From Sphingobium sp. WTD-1 (lineage in GTDB: Bacteria; Pseudomonadota; Alphaproteobacteria; Sphingomonadales; Sphingomonadaceae): 64,000 nt of DNA. Positions 41,922-50,185 of the stretch are shown here, in pieces. The position numbers were made by a program, and so were the translations under genes. Below the pieces are notes generated by a model. The model was given only the letters and a program-made list of their open reading frames with translations, was not told the DNA's origin and did not search any database. Where the stretch lies: contig NZ_CP119127.1 in the NCBI RefSeq assembly GCF_030128825.1, positions 992,001 to 1,056,000 on the forward strand, read 5' to 3'. How positions within the stretch are numbered: position 1 is the stretch's first letter; each line of letters starts with the position of its first letter.

Positions 41922-43288
41922 GCCGCCTTCATCTCGATACTGGCGATCAGGCCGCCATCGGGCGCATTGCGCAGCGCGACGATCGCACCGAAGCTGAGGC
42001 CCAGCGACCGGGCGATGGTAAGACCGATGCCGGTGCCGTGCCGGCCGCCCGGCTGGCTGCTGGCGCCGCGGGTGAAGGGTTCGAACATCTGGTCCAGATC
42101 CTGCGGCGGGATGCCGGGGCCATGGTCGCGTATCTCGATCGTGACATGGCCGGGCGTGCGCAGGCAGCTGATCTCCGCGCATCCGCCATATTTGACGGCA
42201 TTGTCGACCAGATTACTCATGCAGCGGGTCAGCGCATTGGGCTTGACCCGGACCGACGCGCCGCAGCCGGCGGCGAACTGGACCGGGGCGCCCAGTTCCT
42301 GCGCATCCTCTGCCATGCTGGCGAGCAGGGAGTCGAGATCGATCACCGACCAATCCTCATGCGTCTCGGTGCTGGCGGCAAGGTCCAGCCCTTCGCGCAC
42401 CAGCCGTTGCATCGCCTCATGATCCTGCAACAGGCGGGCGCGCAGTTCCTCATTCTCGACCAGTTCCAGTCGCAGCCGCAGCCGGGTGAGCGGGGTCTGG
42501 AGATCATGGCTGATCGCCGCCAGCAACTGGGTCCGCTCGGTGAAACCGGCGCGGACGCGGCGCTGCATCAGGTTGAAGGTGGAGAGGGCGGCGCGCACCT
42601 CCTCCGGCCCGCGCTCGGGAATCTCCTCCGGGTCGCGGGAGACGGAAAAGGCCTCGGCGGCCTGGGACAGGCGGCGCAGCGGCTTGGCGGCGATCCGGCC
42701 GATCAGGATGGAGAGGCCGGCGGCCGAGAGCAGGATGACGACCAGATAGGCGGGGCTGAACAGGGAACTGGGCGGCCGGGCGAGGCGCGGGAAGGTGAGC
42801 GCCATGCCACGGCGCTGGCCGGTCGCATCGGTCATGCGCACGATCCAGCAATCGGGCCGGGGCGCATCGATCAGGCCGGCAGCTCGGCTGCGCCCGGCAT
42901 CCTTGTCCGGGAAACAGAGGCCGAAGGGCACCTGTCCCGCCTCCGGCTGGGCGCGGGGGCCGAAACGCCGGGCGAGCGCGGCTTCGAGATCGGGATCGGG
43001 CTCGTTGATCGAGATGCCGTCAGGGGCGATGGAAGCGCCGACAATGCCGTGATTTTCCAGCATCTGCTGGACGCGCACCGGATCGCGGCGCAGCCGGTCG
43101 GCGACGTCGAAGGCACTGGCCAGCACGCGCTGGCGGCGGACGCGCTCGAAATCATGGCGGCGGCCCTGTTCCGACACGGCGAGCGCCAGGATGGCCGAGA
43201 GCGAGATGCCGACGGTCAGCAGCACGAAGATATGCCCCGCCATCGAGCGGAAGAAATCCCGCACGCGCTGCACCGGCTGGCCGATCAT
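41918..43288 (-). CDS. Sensor histidine kinase (456 aa)
   Basis: TM1 at about 18-38, a periplasmic sensor loop of some 135 residues, TM2 at about 178-198, and HAMP 199-250. HisKA has LLAAISHDLQTPLTRLRLRL with phospho-acceptor His261. The HATPase domain has NLVDNAVKYG (N box), IRDHGPGIPPQDLDQMFEPF (G1/F boxes) and GGRHGTGIGLTIARSL (G2). EnvZ/OmpR class. Its start overlaps the response-regulator stop (ATGA), so the two are co-translated. Target is likely the divergent RND pump; the periplasmic loop has no recognised domain. Confidence 0.93.
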   Translation of the reverse strand: MIGQPVQRVRDFFRSMAGHIFVLLTVGISLSAILALAVSEQGRRHDFERVRRQRVLASAFDVADRLRRDPVRVQQMLENHGIVGASIAPDGISINEPDPDLEAALARRFGPRAQPEAGQVPFGLCFPDKDAGRSRAAGLIDAPRPDCWIVRMTDATGQRRGMALTFPRLARPPSSLFSPAYLVVILLSAAGLSILIGRIAAKPLRRLSQAAEAFSVSRDPEEIPERGPEEVRAALSTFNLMQRRVRAGFTERTQLLAAISHDLQTPLTRLRLRLELVENEELRARLLQDHEAMQRLVREGLDLAASTETHEDWSVIDLDSLLASMAEDAQELGAPVQFAAGCGASVRVKPNALTRCMSNLVDNAVKYGGCAEISCLRTPGHVTIEIRDHGPGIPPQDLDQMFEPFTRGASSQPGGRHGTGIGLTIARSLGLSFGAIVALRNAPDGGLIASIEMKAA

Positions 43289-44013
43289 TCGTAGCGCACC
43301 GGGCTGGCGAGGACATAGCCTTCGCCGCGGACGGTCAGGATCAGGTCGGCGCCGCCGGTGGCGCCGGCCAGCTTCTGCCGCAGGCGGCTGACCTGCAGGT
43401 CGATGGTGCGGTCGAAGGCGGCGGTGGCGCGCCGTTCGGGCAGCAACGTCTCACGCGCCAGCACGACATTGGGTTCCTCGATGAAGCGGGAGAGCAGGCG
43501 GAATTCGGCCGAGGACAGCATCACCAGCCGGTCGTCCGGGGCGATCAGCCGGCGTTGCAGCAGATCGAGCCGCCAGGGACCGAAGACGGCATAGCGGGAT
43601 TGGTCGGCGGGTGCCGGGGCCTCGACGCGGGGGCGGCGCAGCAGGTTGCGGATGCGCACCAGCAGCTCGCGCGGCTCGAACGGCTTGGTCAGATAATCGT
43701 CGGCGCCCAGTTCCAGCCCCAGCACCCGGTCGATCGCGCTGCCGCGCGCCGTCACCATGATGATCTGGATGCCCGATCCTTCGGCGCGCAATTCGCGGCA
43801 CAGCGACAGGCCATCGCCATCGGGCAGGTTGAGATCGAGCACGATCAGGTCGACCGGTTGGTCGCGCAGGGCCTGGCGCAGTTCGGCCAGGTTCGATGCA
43901 GAAAGCAGCTCGTAATTTTCCTGCCGCAGCTGATCGACGATCAGACCGCGAATATCCGCGTCATCGTCGACGACGATGACGCTGTTGCGGCGAGGATCGG
44001 ACAGGTCAGCCAT
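43285..44013 (-). CDS. OmpR/PhoB-family response regulator (242 aa)
   Basis: Receiver domain: VIVVDDDADIRG (acidic pocket, about 12-23), phospho-acceptor Asp60 in LIVLDLNLPDGDG, MVTARG (Thr) and DDYLTKPFEPREL (Lys). The C-terminal winged helix, about 142-238, has VMLSSAEFRLLSRFIEEPN and DRTIDLQVSRLRQKL. First gene of the two-component operon; divergent from the RND efflux genes across a 197-bp gap with three GATAC repeats at 10-bp spacing, a plausible target. Confidence 0.94.
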   Translation of the reverse strand: MADLSDPRRNSVIVVDDDADIRGLIVDQLRQENYELLSASNLAELRQALRDQPVDLIVLDLNLPDGDGLSLCRELRAEGSGIQIIMVTARGSAIDRVLGLELGADDYLTKPFEPRELLVRIRNLLRRPRVEAPAPADQSRYAVFGPWRLDLLQRRLIAPDDRLVMLSSAEFRLLSRFIEEPNVVLARETLLPERRATAAFDRTIDLQVSRLRQKLAGATGGADLILTVRGEGYVLASPVRYE

Positions 44014-44064
44014 GTTGCGCTTCTAGCGGCGGATATTGCAAAAGTCTGTGCCTCTACCGGGGAT

Positions 44065-44090
44065 GATACAGGGCGATACAAAGCGATACG
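44065..44090. promoter_or_regulatory. Three phased GATAC repeats, response-regulator site candidate
   Basis: GATACA at 44065 and 44075, then GATACG at 44085: exact 10-bp spacing, as expected for side-by-side binding of OmpR/PhoB-type dimers on one face of DNA. A further GATACG is at 44146. Lies between the response regulator and RND operons. Confidence 0.65.
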
Positions 44091-44210
44091 CGTTCGGATG
44101 TCACGCGACATGATGATGCGTCAGGATATCAACTTGGTCTAGCAGGATACGCCTCAAATCGCGATCAGGCGATCGTCGGCGCTGCCTGCCGGCGGTAACG
44201 ATGTGAAGCC

Positions 44211-45344
44211 ATGCCCATTTTCGCAGAGCTCCGGAGCCTCCGGGTCGCACCGATCGCATTATGCATCCTGATCACCGCTTGCGGACAGGAAAAGGCGCCA
44301 AAGAAAGGGCCTGTGGAAGTGGGCGTGGTGACGCTGGCGGCACAGAATGTGACCGTCTCGTCCGAATTGCCGGCGCGCACCGTGTCGACCATGCAGTCGG
44401 AAGTCCGGCCGCAGATCACCGGCGTGATCCAGAAAAGGCTGTTCACCGAAGGTTCGATGGTGACGGCCGGCCAGCCGCTCTACCAGATTGACGAGCGGCT
44501 CTATCGCGCGTCGCGCGACGAGGCGCAGGCGGCGCTGGTGAGCGCGCAGGCGACGGCGGTGGCGGCGCAGGCCAAGGCGCAGCGCTATCGCGGCCTGGGC
44601 GATACCGAGGCGGTGAGCGCGCAGGACCGCGACGATGTGATCGCGACGGCGCGCCAGGCAGCGGCCGCCGTGGGCCAGGCGCGCGCCTCGCTCGACACCG
44701 CCAATGTGAACCTGACCTTCACCCAGGTGCGTGCGCCGATCAGCGGCCGGATCGGCCGCACCCTCTTCACGCCCGGTGCGCTTGTAACCGCCAGCCAGAC
44801 CGATCCGCTGACGACGATCCAGCAGCTCGACCCCATCTATGTCGACGTCACCCAGTCGAGCAGCCAGTTGCTGCAGCTGCGGCGATCGCTGGCGGCGGGC
44901 AAGACGCTGCCGGCCAGCGCGACGATCCGGTTGAAGCTGGACGACGGCACCGAATATCCGCTGGAAGGGCGGATCGAATTTGCCGAGCCGATCGTCGATG
45001 TCGACAGCGGCACGGTGACGCTGCGCGCGCGCTTCCCCAATCCCGACGGCATGCTGCTGCCCGGCATGTTCGTGCGCGTCGTTGCGCCCCAGTCGGTCGT
45101 GCCCGGCGCGATCCTGGCGCCGCAGCAGGGCATCGCCCGCGACGCCAAGGGCAATGCGACCGCGCTGGTCGTGACCAATGACAACAAGGTCGAGCGCCGC
45201 ACCGTCACCGCCGCGCAGGCAATCGGCGACAAATGGCTGATCACCGCAGGCCTGAAGGCCGGCGACCGGCTGATCGTCGAGGGCACCGACAAGGTCCAGC
45301 CCGACGACAAGGTAAAGCCCGTCGCCGTCGCGGCGAAGAAGTAG
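44211..45344 (+). CDS. RND efflux periplasmic adaptor (377 aa)
   Basis: Membrane-fusion protein of the AcrA/MexA type. A lipobox (LITAC, Cys about 24) anchors it in the inner membrane. Beta-barrel and lipoyl halves flank a coiled-coil hairpin (about 95-165, DEAQAALVSAQATAVAAQAK then Ala/Gln-rich helix). VRAPISGRIGRTLFTPGALV is the family lipoyl motif, and the C-terminal LITAGLKAGDRLIVEGTDKV is typical. First gene of the pump operon; the permease starts 10 bp later. Confidence 0.94.
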   Translation: MPIFAELRSLRVAPIALCILITACGQEKAPKKGPVEVGVVTLAAQNVTVSSELPARTVSTMQSEVRPQITGVIQKRLFTEGSMVTAGQPLYQIDERLYRASRDEAQAALVSAQATAVAAQAKAQRYRGLGDTEAVSAQDRDDVIATARQAAAAVGQARASLDTANVNLTFTQVRAPISGRIGRTLFTPGALVTASQTDPLTTIQQLDPIYVDVTQSSSQLLQLRRSLAAGKTLPASATIRLKLDDGTEYPLEGRIEFAEPIVDVDSGTVTLRARFPNPDGMLLPGMFVRVVAPQSVVPGAILAPQQGIARDAKGNATALVVTNDNKVERRTVTAAQAIGDKWLITAGLKAGDRLIVEGTDKVQPDDKVKPVAVAAKK

Positions 45345-45354
45345 GAGAGGCCGG

Positions 45355-48300
45355 GTGCTGAGCCGCTTTTTCATCGACCGGCCGATCTTTGCCTGGGTCA
45401 TCGCCATCGGCATCATGCTGGCGGGTCTGGGCGGCATGCTGTCGCTGCCGGTCGCCCAATATCCTGATATCGCGCCGCCGGGCGTCGGCATCAGCGCCAC
45501 CTATCCGGGCGCGTCGGCCGAAACGGTCGAGACCAGCGTCACCCAGGTCATCGAGCAGCAGCTGACCGGCATCGACGGCCTCATGTATTTCTCCTCCTCG
45601 TCGACATCGACGGGGCAGTCGCGCATCACCGTCACCTTCCAGAAGGGCACCGATCCCGACACCGCGCAGGTGCAGGTGCAGAACCGGGTGCAGCAGGCGC
45701 TGAGCCGCCTGCCCAGCGCCGTGCAGCAGCAGGGCCTGTCGGTCACCAAGCAGCAGACCGACTTCCTGATGCTGGTGGGTCTCTATGACGAGACCGACAA
45801 TGCCACCCAGGCGGACATTGCCGACTATCTGGTCAATAATTTCCAGGATTCGATCGCCCGTATCGACGGCATCGGCGCGACCCAGATCTTCGGGTCGCAA
45901 TATGCGATGCGCATCTGGCTGGACCCCTATAAGCTGGCCGCGGTCAAGCTGATGCCGTCGGACGTCGAAACCGCGATCAAGGCGCAGAATATCGAAGTGT
46001 CGGCCGGCCAGATCGGCGCCGATCCGGCACCGGCGAACCAGCAGATCAACGCCACCGTTACGGCGCGTGCGCGCCTGGAAACGCCGGACCAGTTCCGCAA
46101 CATCGTGGTGAAGACGCAGAGCGACGGGTCGGTCGTCCACCTGTCCGACGTTGCCCGCGTCGAACTGGGCAATGAAAGCTATACCACCAGTGCGCGCCTC
46201 AACGGCCATCCGGCATCGGGCATGGCGTTGCAGCTGGCGCCGGGCGCCGACGCGCTCAAGACCGCGGAGCTGGTGAAGGCGCGCGTCGCCGAACTGGGCG
46301 GCAACCTGCCGCACGGTTACAAGATCGTCTATCCGCGCGACACCACGCCCTTCATCAAGCTGTCGGTCGAGGAAGTCGTGCAGACGCTGATCGAGGCGGT
46401 CGTGCTGGTCGTCATCGTGATGTTCGTCTTCCTGCAGAGCTGGCGCGCGACGCTGGTGCCCGCGATCGCGGTGCCGGTCGTGCTGCTCGGCACGTTCGGC
46501 ATCCTTGCCCTGTTCGGCTATTCGATCAACACGCTGACCCTGTTCGGCATGGTGCTGTCGATCGGCCTGCTGGTCGACGACGCGATCGTCGTGGTGGAAA
46601 ATGTCGAGCGCATCATGGAGGAAGAGGGGCTGTCGCCCCGCGACGCCACGATCAAGTCGATGATGGAGATTGGCAGTGCGCTGGTCGGCATCGCGCTGGT
46701 GCTGTCGGCGGTGCTGCTGCCCATGGCCTTCTTCGGCGGATCGACCGGCGTCATCTATCGCCAATTCTCGATCACGATCGTGTCGTCGATGCTGTTGTCG
46801 GTCGTGGTCGCATTGATCCTGTCGCCGGCCCTGTGCGCCACCATCCTGAAGCCGATCGACAAGGCGCATCGCGAGAAGGGCTGGTTCGGCAAGTTCAACC
46901 GCTGGTTCGAGCGGCTGACCAATGGCTATGTCCGTCGCACCCAGGGCGTGATCGGCAAGCGGGGCATCTTCTGGGGCCTTTATGTGCTGGTGCTGGCGGT
47001 GCTGATCGTGCTGTTCATGCGCCTGCCCACCAGCTTCCTGCCGGTCGAGGATCAGGGCCAGGTGATGGTGCAGGTCACGCTGCCGTCCGGCGCCAAGTCG
47101 AGCCGCACCAATGCGGCGATCGACCAGGTGCAGAGCTATTTCCTCAATGACGAGAAGGATAATGTCGCCTTCGCCTTCATCATGACCGGCTTCAGCTTCC
47201 AGGGGCAGGGCGAGAATGTCGGCCAGGGCTTCATCAACCTGGCGCCATGGGACGACCGCAAGGGCAAGACGAACGAGGCCGGCACGATCGCCAACCGGGC
47301 GACCAAGCAGCTGGGCGCGATCCGTGATGCCAAGGTGCTGGCGATGACGCCGCCGGCAATCCGAGGCCTCGGCCAGTCCAACGGCTTCACCTTCGAACTG
47401 CTGAACAGCGGTGGCCTCAGCCGCGAGCGCTTCCTGGAGCTGCGCAACCAGCTGATCGCGTCTGCCCAGCAGGATCCGGTTCTGGCCGGCGTGCGGGCGG
47501 CCTCGCTGGAGGACACGCCGCAGCTCAAGATCGACATCGATACCGAGAAGCTGACCGTGCTCGGCCTGACCCAGGCCAATGTCGACGATGTGCTCAGCTC
47601 CGCCTGGGGCAGCACCTATGTCAACGACTTCGTCGATCGCGGCCGAGTGAAGCGCGTCTATATGCAGGCCGACGCCCCCTATCGCGCCTTGCCGAGCGAT
47701 CTCGACAACTGGATGGTGCGGTCGAGCACGACCGGCGAGATGGTGCCCTTCTCCGCCTTTGCCACCAGCCACTGGGTGATGGGGCCGAGCAGCGTGCAGC
47801 GCTTCAACGGCCTGTCCTCCTTCGAGATCCAGGGCCAGTCGGCGCCGGGTGCCAGCTCGGGTGACGCGATGGACCGGATGGTGGCGCTGCAGAAGCAGTT
47901 GCCGGCCGGCACCAGCTATGCCTGGAGCGGCCTCAGCTATCAGGAGCAATTGTCCGGCGGACAGGCGCCCCTGCTCTATGGCCTGTCGGTGCTGGTGGTC
48001 TTCCTGTGCCTCGCGGCCCTTTATGAAAGCTGGTCGATCCCGCTGTCGGTGCTGCTGGTCATTCCGCTCGGCCTGATCGGTGCGGTGCTGGCGGTGACGC
48101 TGCGCGGGCTGGAGAATAATATCTTCTTCCAGGTCGGCCTGCTGACCACCATGGGTTTGGCGGCGAAGAATGCGATCCTGATCGTCGAGTTTGCCGAACT
48201 GGCGCATCGCAATGGTCGCAATGCGCTGGAAGCGGCGCTGGAGGCGGCGCGGCTGCGCTTCCGTCCGATCCTGATGACCAGCCTGGCCTTCATCGCGGGC

Positions 48301-48516
48301 GTCATTCCGCTCGCCATCGCCACCGGCGCGGGCGCGCAGAGCCGCGTCGCGATCGGCACGGCGGTGGTCGGCGGCATGGTGACGGCGACGGTGCTGGCGA
48401 TCTTCTATGTGCCGCTCTTCTTCGTCTCGATCGCCCGCCTGTTCGGCATGGACAAGAAGAAGCCGGGTGGCGAGCCGCCGGCCCAGGAACCGCCCGTGGA
48501 CGGAGTGCCCGCATGA
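45355..48516 (+). CDS. RND multidrug efflux permease, AcrB/MexB (HAE1) type (1053 aa)
   Basis: Proton-driven inner-membrane pump. GTG start at 45355 (VLSRFFIDRPIFAWVIAIGI, TM1). Periplasmic porter loops follow TM1 and TM7. The proton-relay Asp pair is in LLVDDAIVVVENVERIMEEEG (TM4, about 405-425), and TM10-12 carry LTTMGLAAKNAILIVEFA and RFRPILMTSLAFIAGVIPLA. The length is that of AcrB. It likely extrudes drugs, bile-salt-like or aromatic compounds. Coupled to the outer-membrane factor by ATGA. A long open frame on the other strand here is only antisense to it. Confidence 0.97.
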   Translation: MLSRFFIDRPIFAWVIAIGIMLAGLGGMLSLPVAQYPDIAPPGVGISATYPGASAETVETSVTQVIEQQLTGIDGLMYFSSSSTSTGQSRITVTFQKGTDPDTAQVQVQNRVQQALSRLPSAVQQQGLSVTKQQTDFLMLVGLYDETDNATQADIADYLVNNFQDSIARIDGIGATQIFGSQYAMRIWLDPYKLAAVKLMPSDVETAIKAQNIEVSAGQIGADPAPANQQINATVTARARLETPDQFRNIVVKTQSDGSVVHLSDVARVELGNESYTTSARLNGHPASGMALQLAPGADALKTAELVKARVAELGGNLPHGYKIVYPRDTTPFIKLSVEEVVQTLIEAVVLVVIVMFVFLQSWRATLVPAIAVPVVLLGTFGILALFGYSINTLTLFGMVLSIGLLVDDAIVVVENVERIMEEEGLSPRDATIKSMMEIGSALVGIALVLSAVLLPMAFFGGSTGVIYRQFSITIVSSMLLSVVVALILSPALCATILKPIDKAHREKGWFGKFNRWFERLTNGYVRRTQGVIGKRGIFWGLYVLVLAVLIVLFMRLPTSFLPVEDQGQVMVQVTLPSGAKSSRTNAAIDQVQSYFLNDEKDNVAFAFIMTGFSFQGQGENVGQGFINLAPWDDRKGKTNEAGTIANRATKQLGAIRDAKVLAMTPPAIRGLGQSNGFTFELLNSGGLSRERFLELRNQLIASAQQDPVLAGVRAASLEDTPQLKIDIDTEKLTVLGLTQANVDDVLSSAWGSTYVNDFVDRGRVKRVYMQADAPYRALPSDLDNWMVRSSTTGEMVPFSAFATSHWVMGPSSVQRFNGLSSFEIQGQSAPGASSGDAMDRMVALQKQLPAGTSYAWSGLSYQEQLSGGQAPLLYGLSVLVVFLCLAALYESWSIPLSVLLVIPLGLIGAVLAVTLRGLENNIFFQVGLLTTMGLAAKNAILIVEFAELAHRNGRNALEAALEAARLRFRPILMTSLAFIAGVIPLAIATGAGAQSRVAIGTAVVGGMVTATVLAIFYVPLFFVSIARLFGMDKKKPGGEPPAQEPPVDGVPA

Positions 48517-49883
48517 CCCGCGCTGCATGGATGATGATGCCGCTGTCGGCGCTGGTGCTGGCCGGGTGCGACATGGCGCCCAAATATGTCCGGCCGCAAA
48601 CGCCAGTGGCGCCGGCCTTCCCCACGGGTGAGGCCTATGCCCCGGCCAGTGCCGAACCCGCCGGCCTGCCCTGGACCGCGCTGATCGGTGATACCCGGCT
48701 CAAGACCGTGATCGATCGGGCGCTGGCCAATAATCGCGACCTGCGCGTGGCGCTGGCCAATGTCCAGTCGGCGCGGGCGCAATATAAGGTCGAGCGGGCG
48801 GCGCAATTGCCGACGATCACGGGAGACGCGGCAGCGAGCTTCAGCCGCCAGAATGACAATCGGCAGAACAGCTATAGCGCCGATGTCGGCTTCAGCGCGT
48901 TCGAGATCGATCTGTTCGGCCGGGTCAAGAATCTGACCCGGTCGGCGCTGGAATCCTATCTGGCGACGCAGGAAGGGGTGCGGTCGACCCGCATCACCCT
49001 GATCGCCGAGACCGCGAACGTCTATGCGACGATGGCGGCGGACCAGGAATTGCTGGCGCTGTCGCGCCAGACGCTGGCGAGCGCCGAGCGTAGCCTGAAA
49101 CTGACGCAGACGCTCAACACATCGGGTCTGGCCGGCAAGCTGGACGTGCATCAGGCCGAAACCACGGTCGAGCAGGCGCGCTCCGACATCGAGGCGAATC
49201 TCACCCAGGTGGCGCAGGATCGCAACGCGCTGGAACTGCTGGTCGGCGCGCCGGTCGAGGATGCGCTGTTGCCGCAATCGCTCGACAGCCTGTTGCAGTC
49301 GACCGCGAAGGTGCCTGCCGGTCTCTCCTCCGACGTGCTGTTGCAGCGACCCGATGTGTTGCAGGCGGAGCATCAGCTCAAAGCCGCCAATGCCGATATC
49401 GGCGCGGCGCGGGCGGCGATGTTCCCCAAGATCAGCCTGACCACGGCGATCGGCGTGGCCAGCTCTGCCCTGTCCTCGCTGTTCAGCGATGGCGGCTTTG
49501 CCTGGTCGGCGGCGCCATCCGCCAGCATGCCGATCTTTGGCGGGGCGGCGCGCGGCAATCTGGACTATAGCAAGGCGCAGCGCGACCTTTATGTCGCGCA
49601 ATATGAGAAGGCGATCCAGACCGCCTTCCAGGAAGTGTCGGACGGGCTGGCGCGGGCCGGCACGATCGACCGGCAGCAGGCGGCACAGCAGGCGCTGGTG
49701 ACGGCGAACCAGCGTTATTATGCGCTGGCGGACCAGCGCTATCGCGCGGGTATCGACACCTTCCTCAATTCGCTGACCAGCCAGCGTTCGCTTTACAGCG
49801 CGCAGCAGTCCGCGATCGCGACTGAGCTGGCGGCGGTGCAGAATCGCATCCTGCTCTACCGGGTGATCGGCGCCGACCAATAG
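48513..49883 (+). CDS. Outer-membrane efflux factor, OprM/NodT type (456 aa)
   Basis: Lipoprotein signal (LVLAGC) and the N-terminal MAPKYVRPQTPVAPAFP typical of OprM/NodT. Two repeats of long helices form the trimeric tunnel: RALANNRDLRVALANVQSARAQY (about 68-90) and its second-half counterpart KAANADIGAARAAMFPKISL. Starts at an ATGA overlap with the permease, completing the tripartite pump. A hairpin overlaps its stop codon. Confidence 0.94.
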   Translation: MTRAAWMMMPLSALVLAGCDMAPKYVRPQTPVAPAFPTGEAYAPASAEPAGLPWTALIGDTRLKTVIDRALANNRDLRVALANVQSARAQYKVERAAQLPTITGDAAASFSRQNDNRQNSYSADVGFSAFEIDLFGRVKNLTRSALESYLATQEGVRSTRITLIAETANVYATMAADQELLALSRQTLASAERSLKLTQTLNTSGLAGKLDVHQAETTVEQARSDIEANLTQVAQDRNALELLVGAPVEDALLPQSLDSLLQSTAKVPAGLSSDVLLQRPDVLQAEHQLKAANADIGAARAAMFPKISLTTAIGVASSALSSLFSDGGFAWSAAPSASMPIFGGAARGNLDYSKAQRDLYVAQYEKAIQTAFQEVSDGLARAGTIDRQQAAQQALVTANQRYYALADQRYRAGIDTFLNSLTSQRSLYSAQQSAIATELAAVQNRILLYRVIGADQ

Positions 49884-49892
49884 GCGCCGATC
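49865..49892 (+). terminator. Terminator hairpin across the stop of the efflux operon
   Basis: GATCGGCGCC / GGCGCCGATC with an 8-base loop. The TAG stop lies at the edge of the loop and right arm. Followed by a pyrimidine-rich CGCCCTCTTCTCCCGCTTTT. Confidence 0.7.
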
Positions 49893-49964
49893 CGCCCTCT
49901 TCTCCCGCTTTTCCATGCCCGCGAATCCTGTTATTCTGCGCGCATAAAGAAGAAGGAGAGGGCC

Positions 49965-50084
49965 ATGGCATTTCTGGCTCGGTGTCTGGACTGGCTGTGC
50001 GGCATTTGTGCATCCGCCGCGCAGGATGAGTGCGTCATCAACCAGCTGATCTCCAGCGTGGCGCGATCCCGGCACACGCCCTGA
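49965..50084 (+). CDS. Small Cys-rich protein, unknown (39 aa)
   Basis: ATG 49965 follows an excellent ribosome site (GAAGGAGAGG) in DNA otherwise free of genes. The product (MAFLARCLDWLCGICASAAQ ...) has four Cys in its first 24 residues and ends SVARSRHTP. No family recognised. The Cys spacing (C7, C12, C15, C23) could bind metal, or the N-terminal half could be a short amphipathic helix. It lies between the efflux operon terminator and the alpha-glucosidase gene. Confidence 0.55.
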   Translation: MAFLARCLDWLCGICASAAQDECVINQLISSVARSRHTP

Positions 50085-50185
50085 TCTTTTCGCACTCGCA
50101 ACATAGTTCTTCACCTGCGCGCGCCGCCGTGTAGACTGGTGCTGCGGCACGATGCGCCGCAGGCTTGGGACATGGGGTGGCGCAG

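Noticed and set aside
44165..45500. Minus-strand frame of 413 codons across the RND adaptor
   Set aside because: Shadow of the adaptor gene, which has a lipobox, coiled coil and lipoyl motif on the plus strand.
45241..48528. 1095-codon open frame on the minus strand
   Set aside because: Antisense to the RND permease, whose sense strand has all family motifs. The antisense product is His/Arg/Gln-rich low-complexity, typical of high-GC shadow frames.
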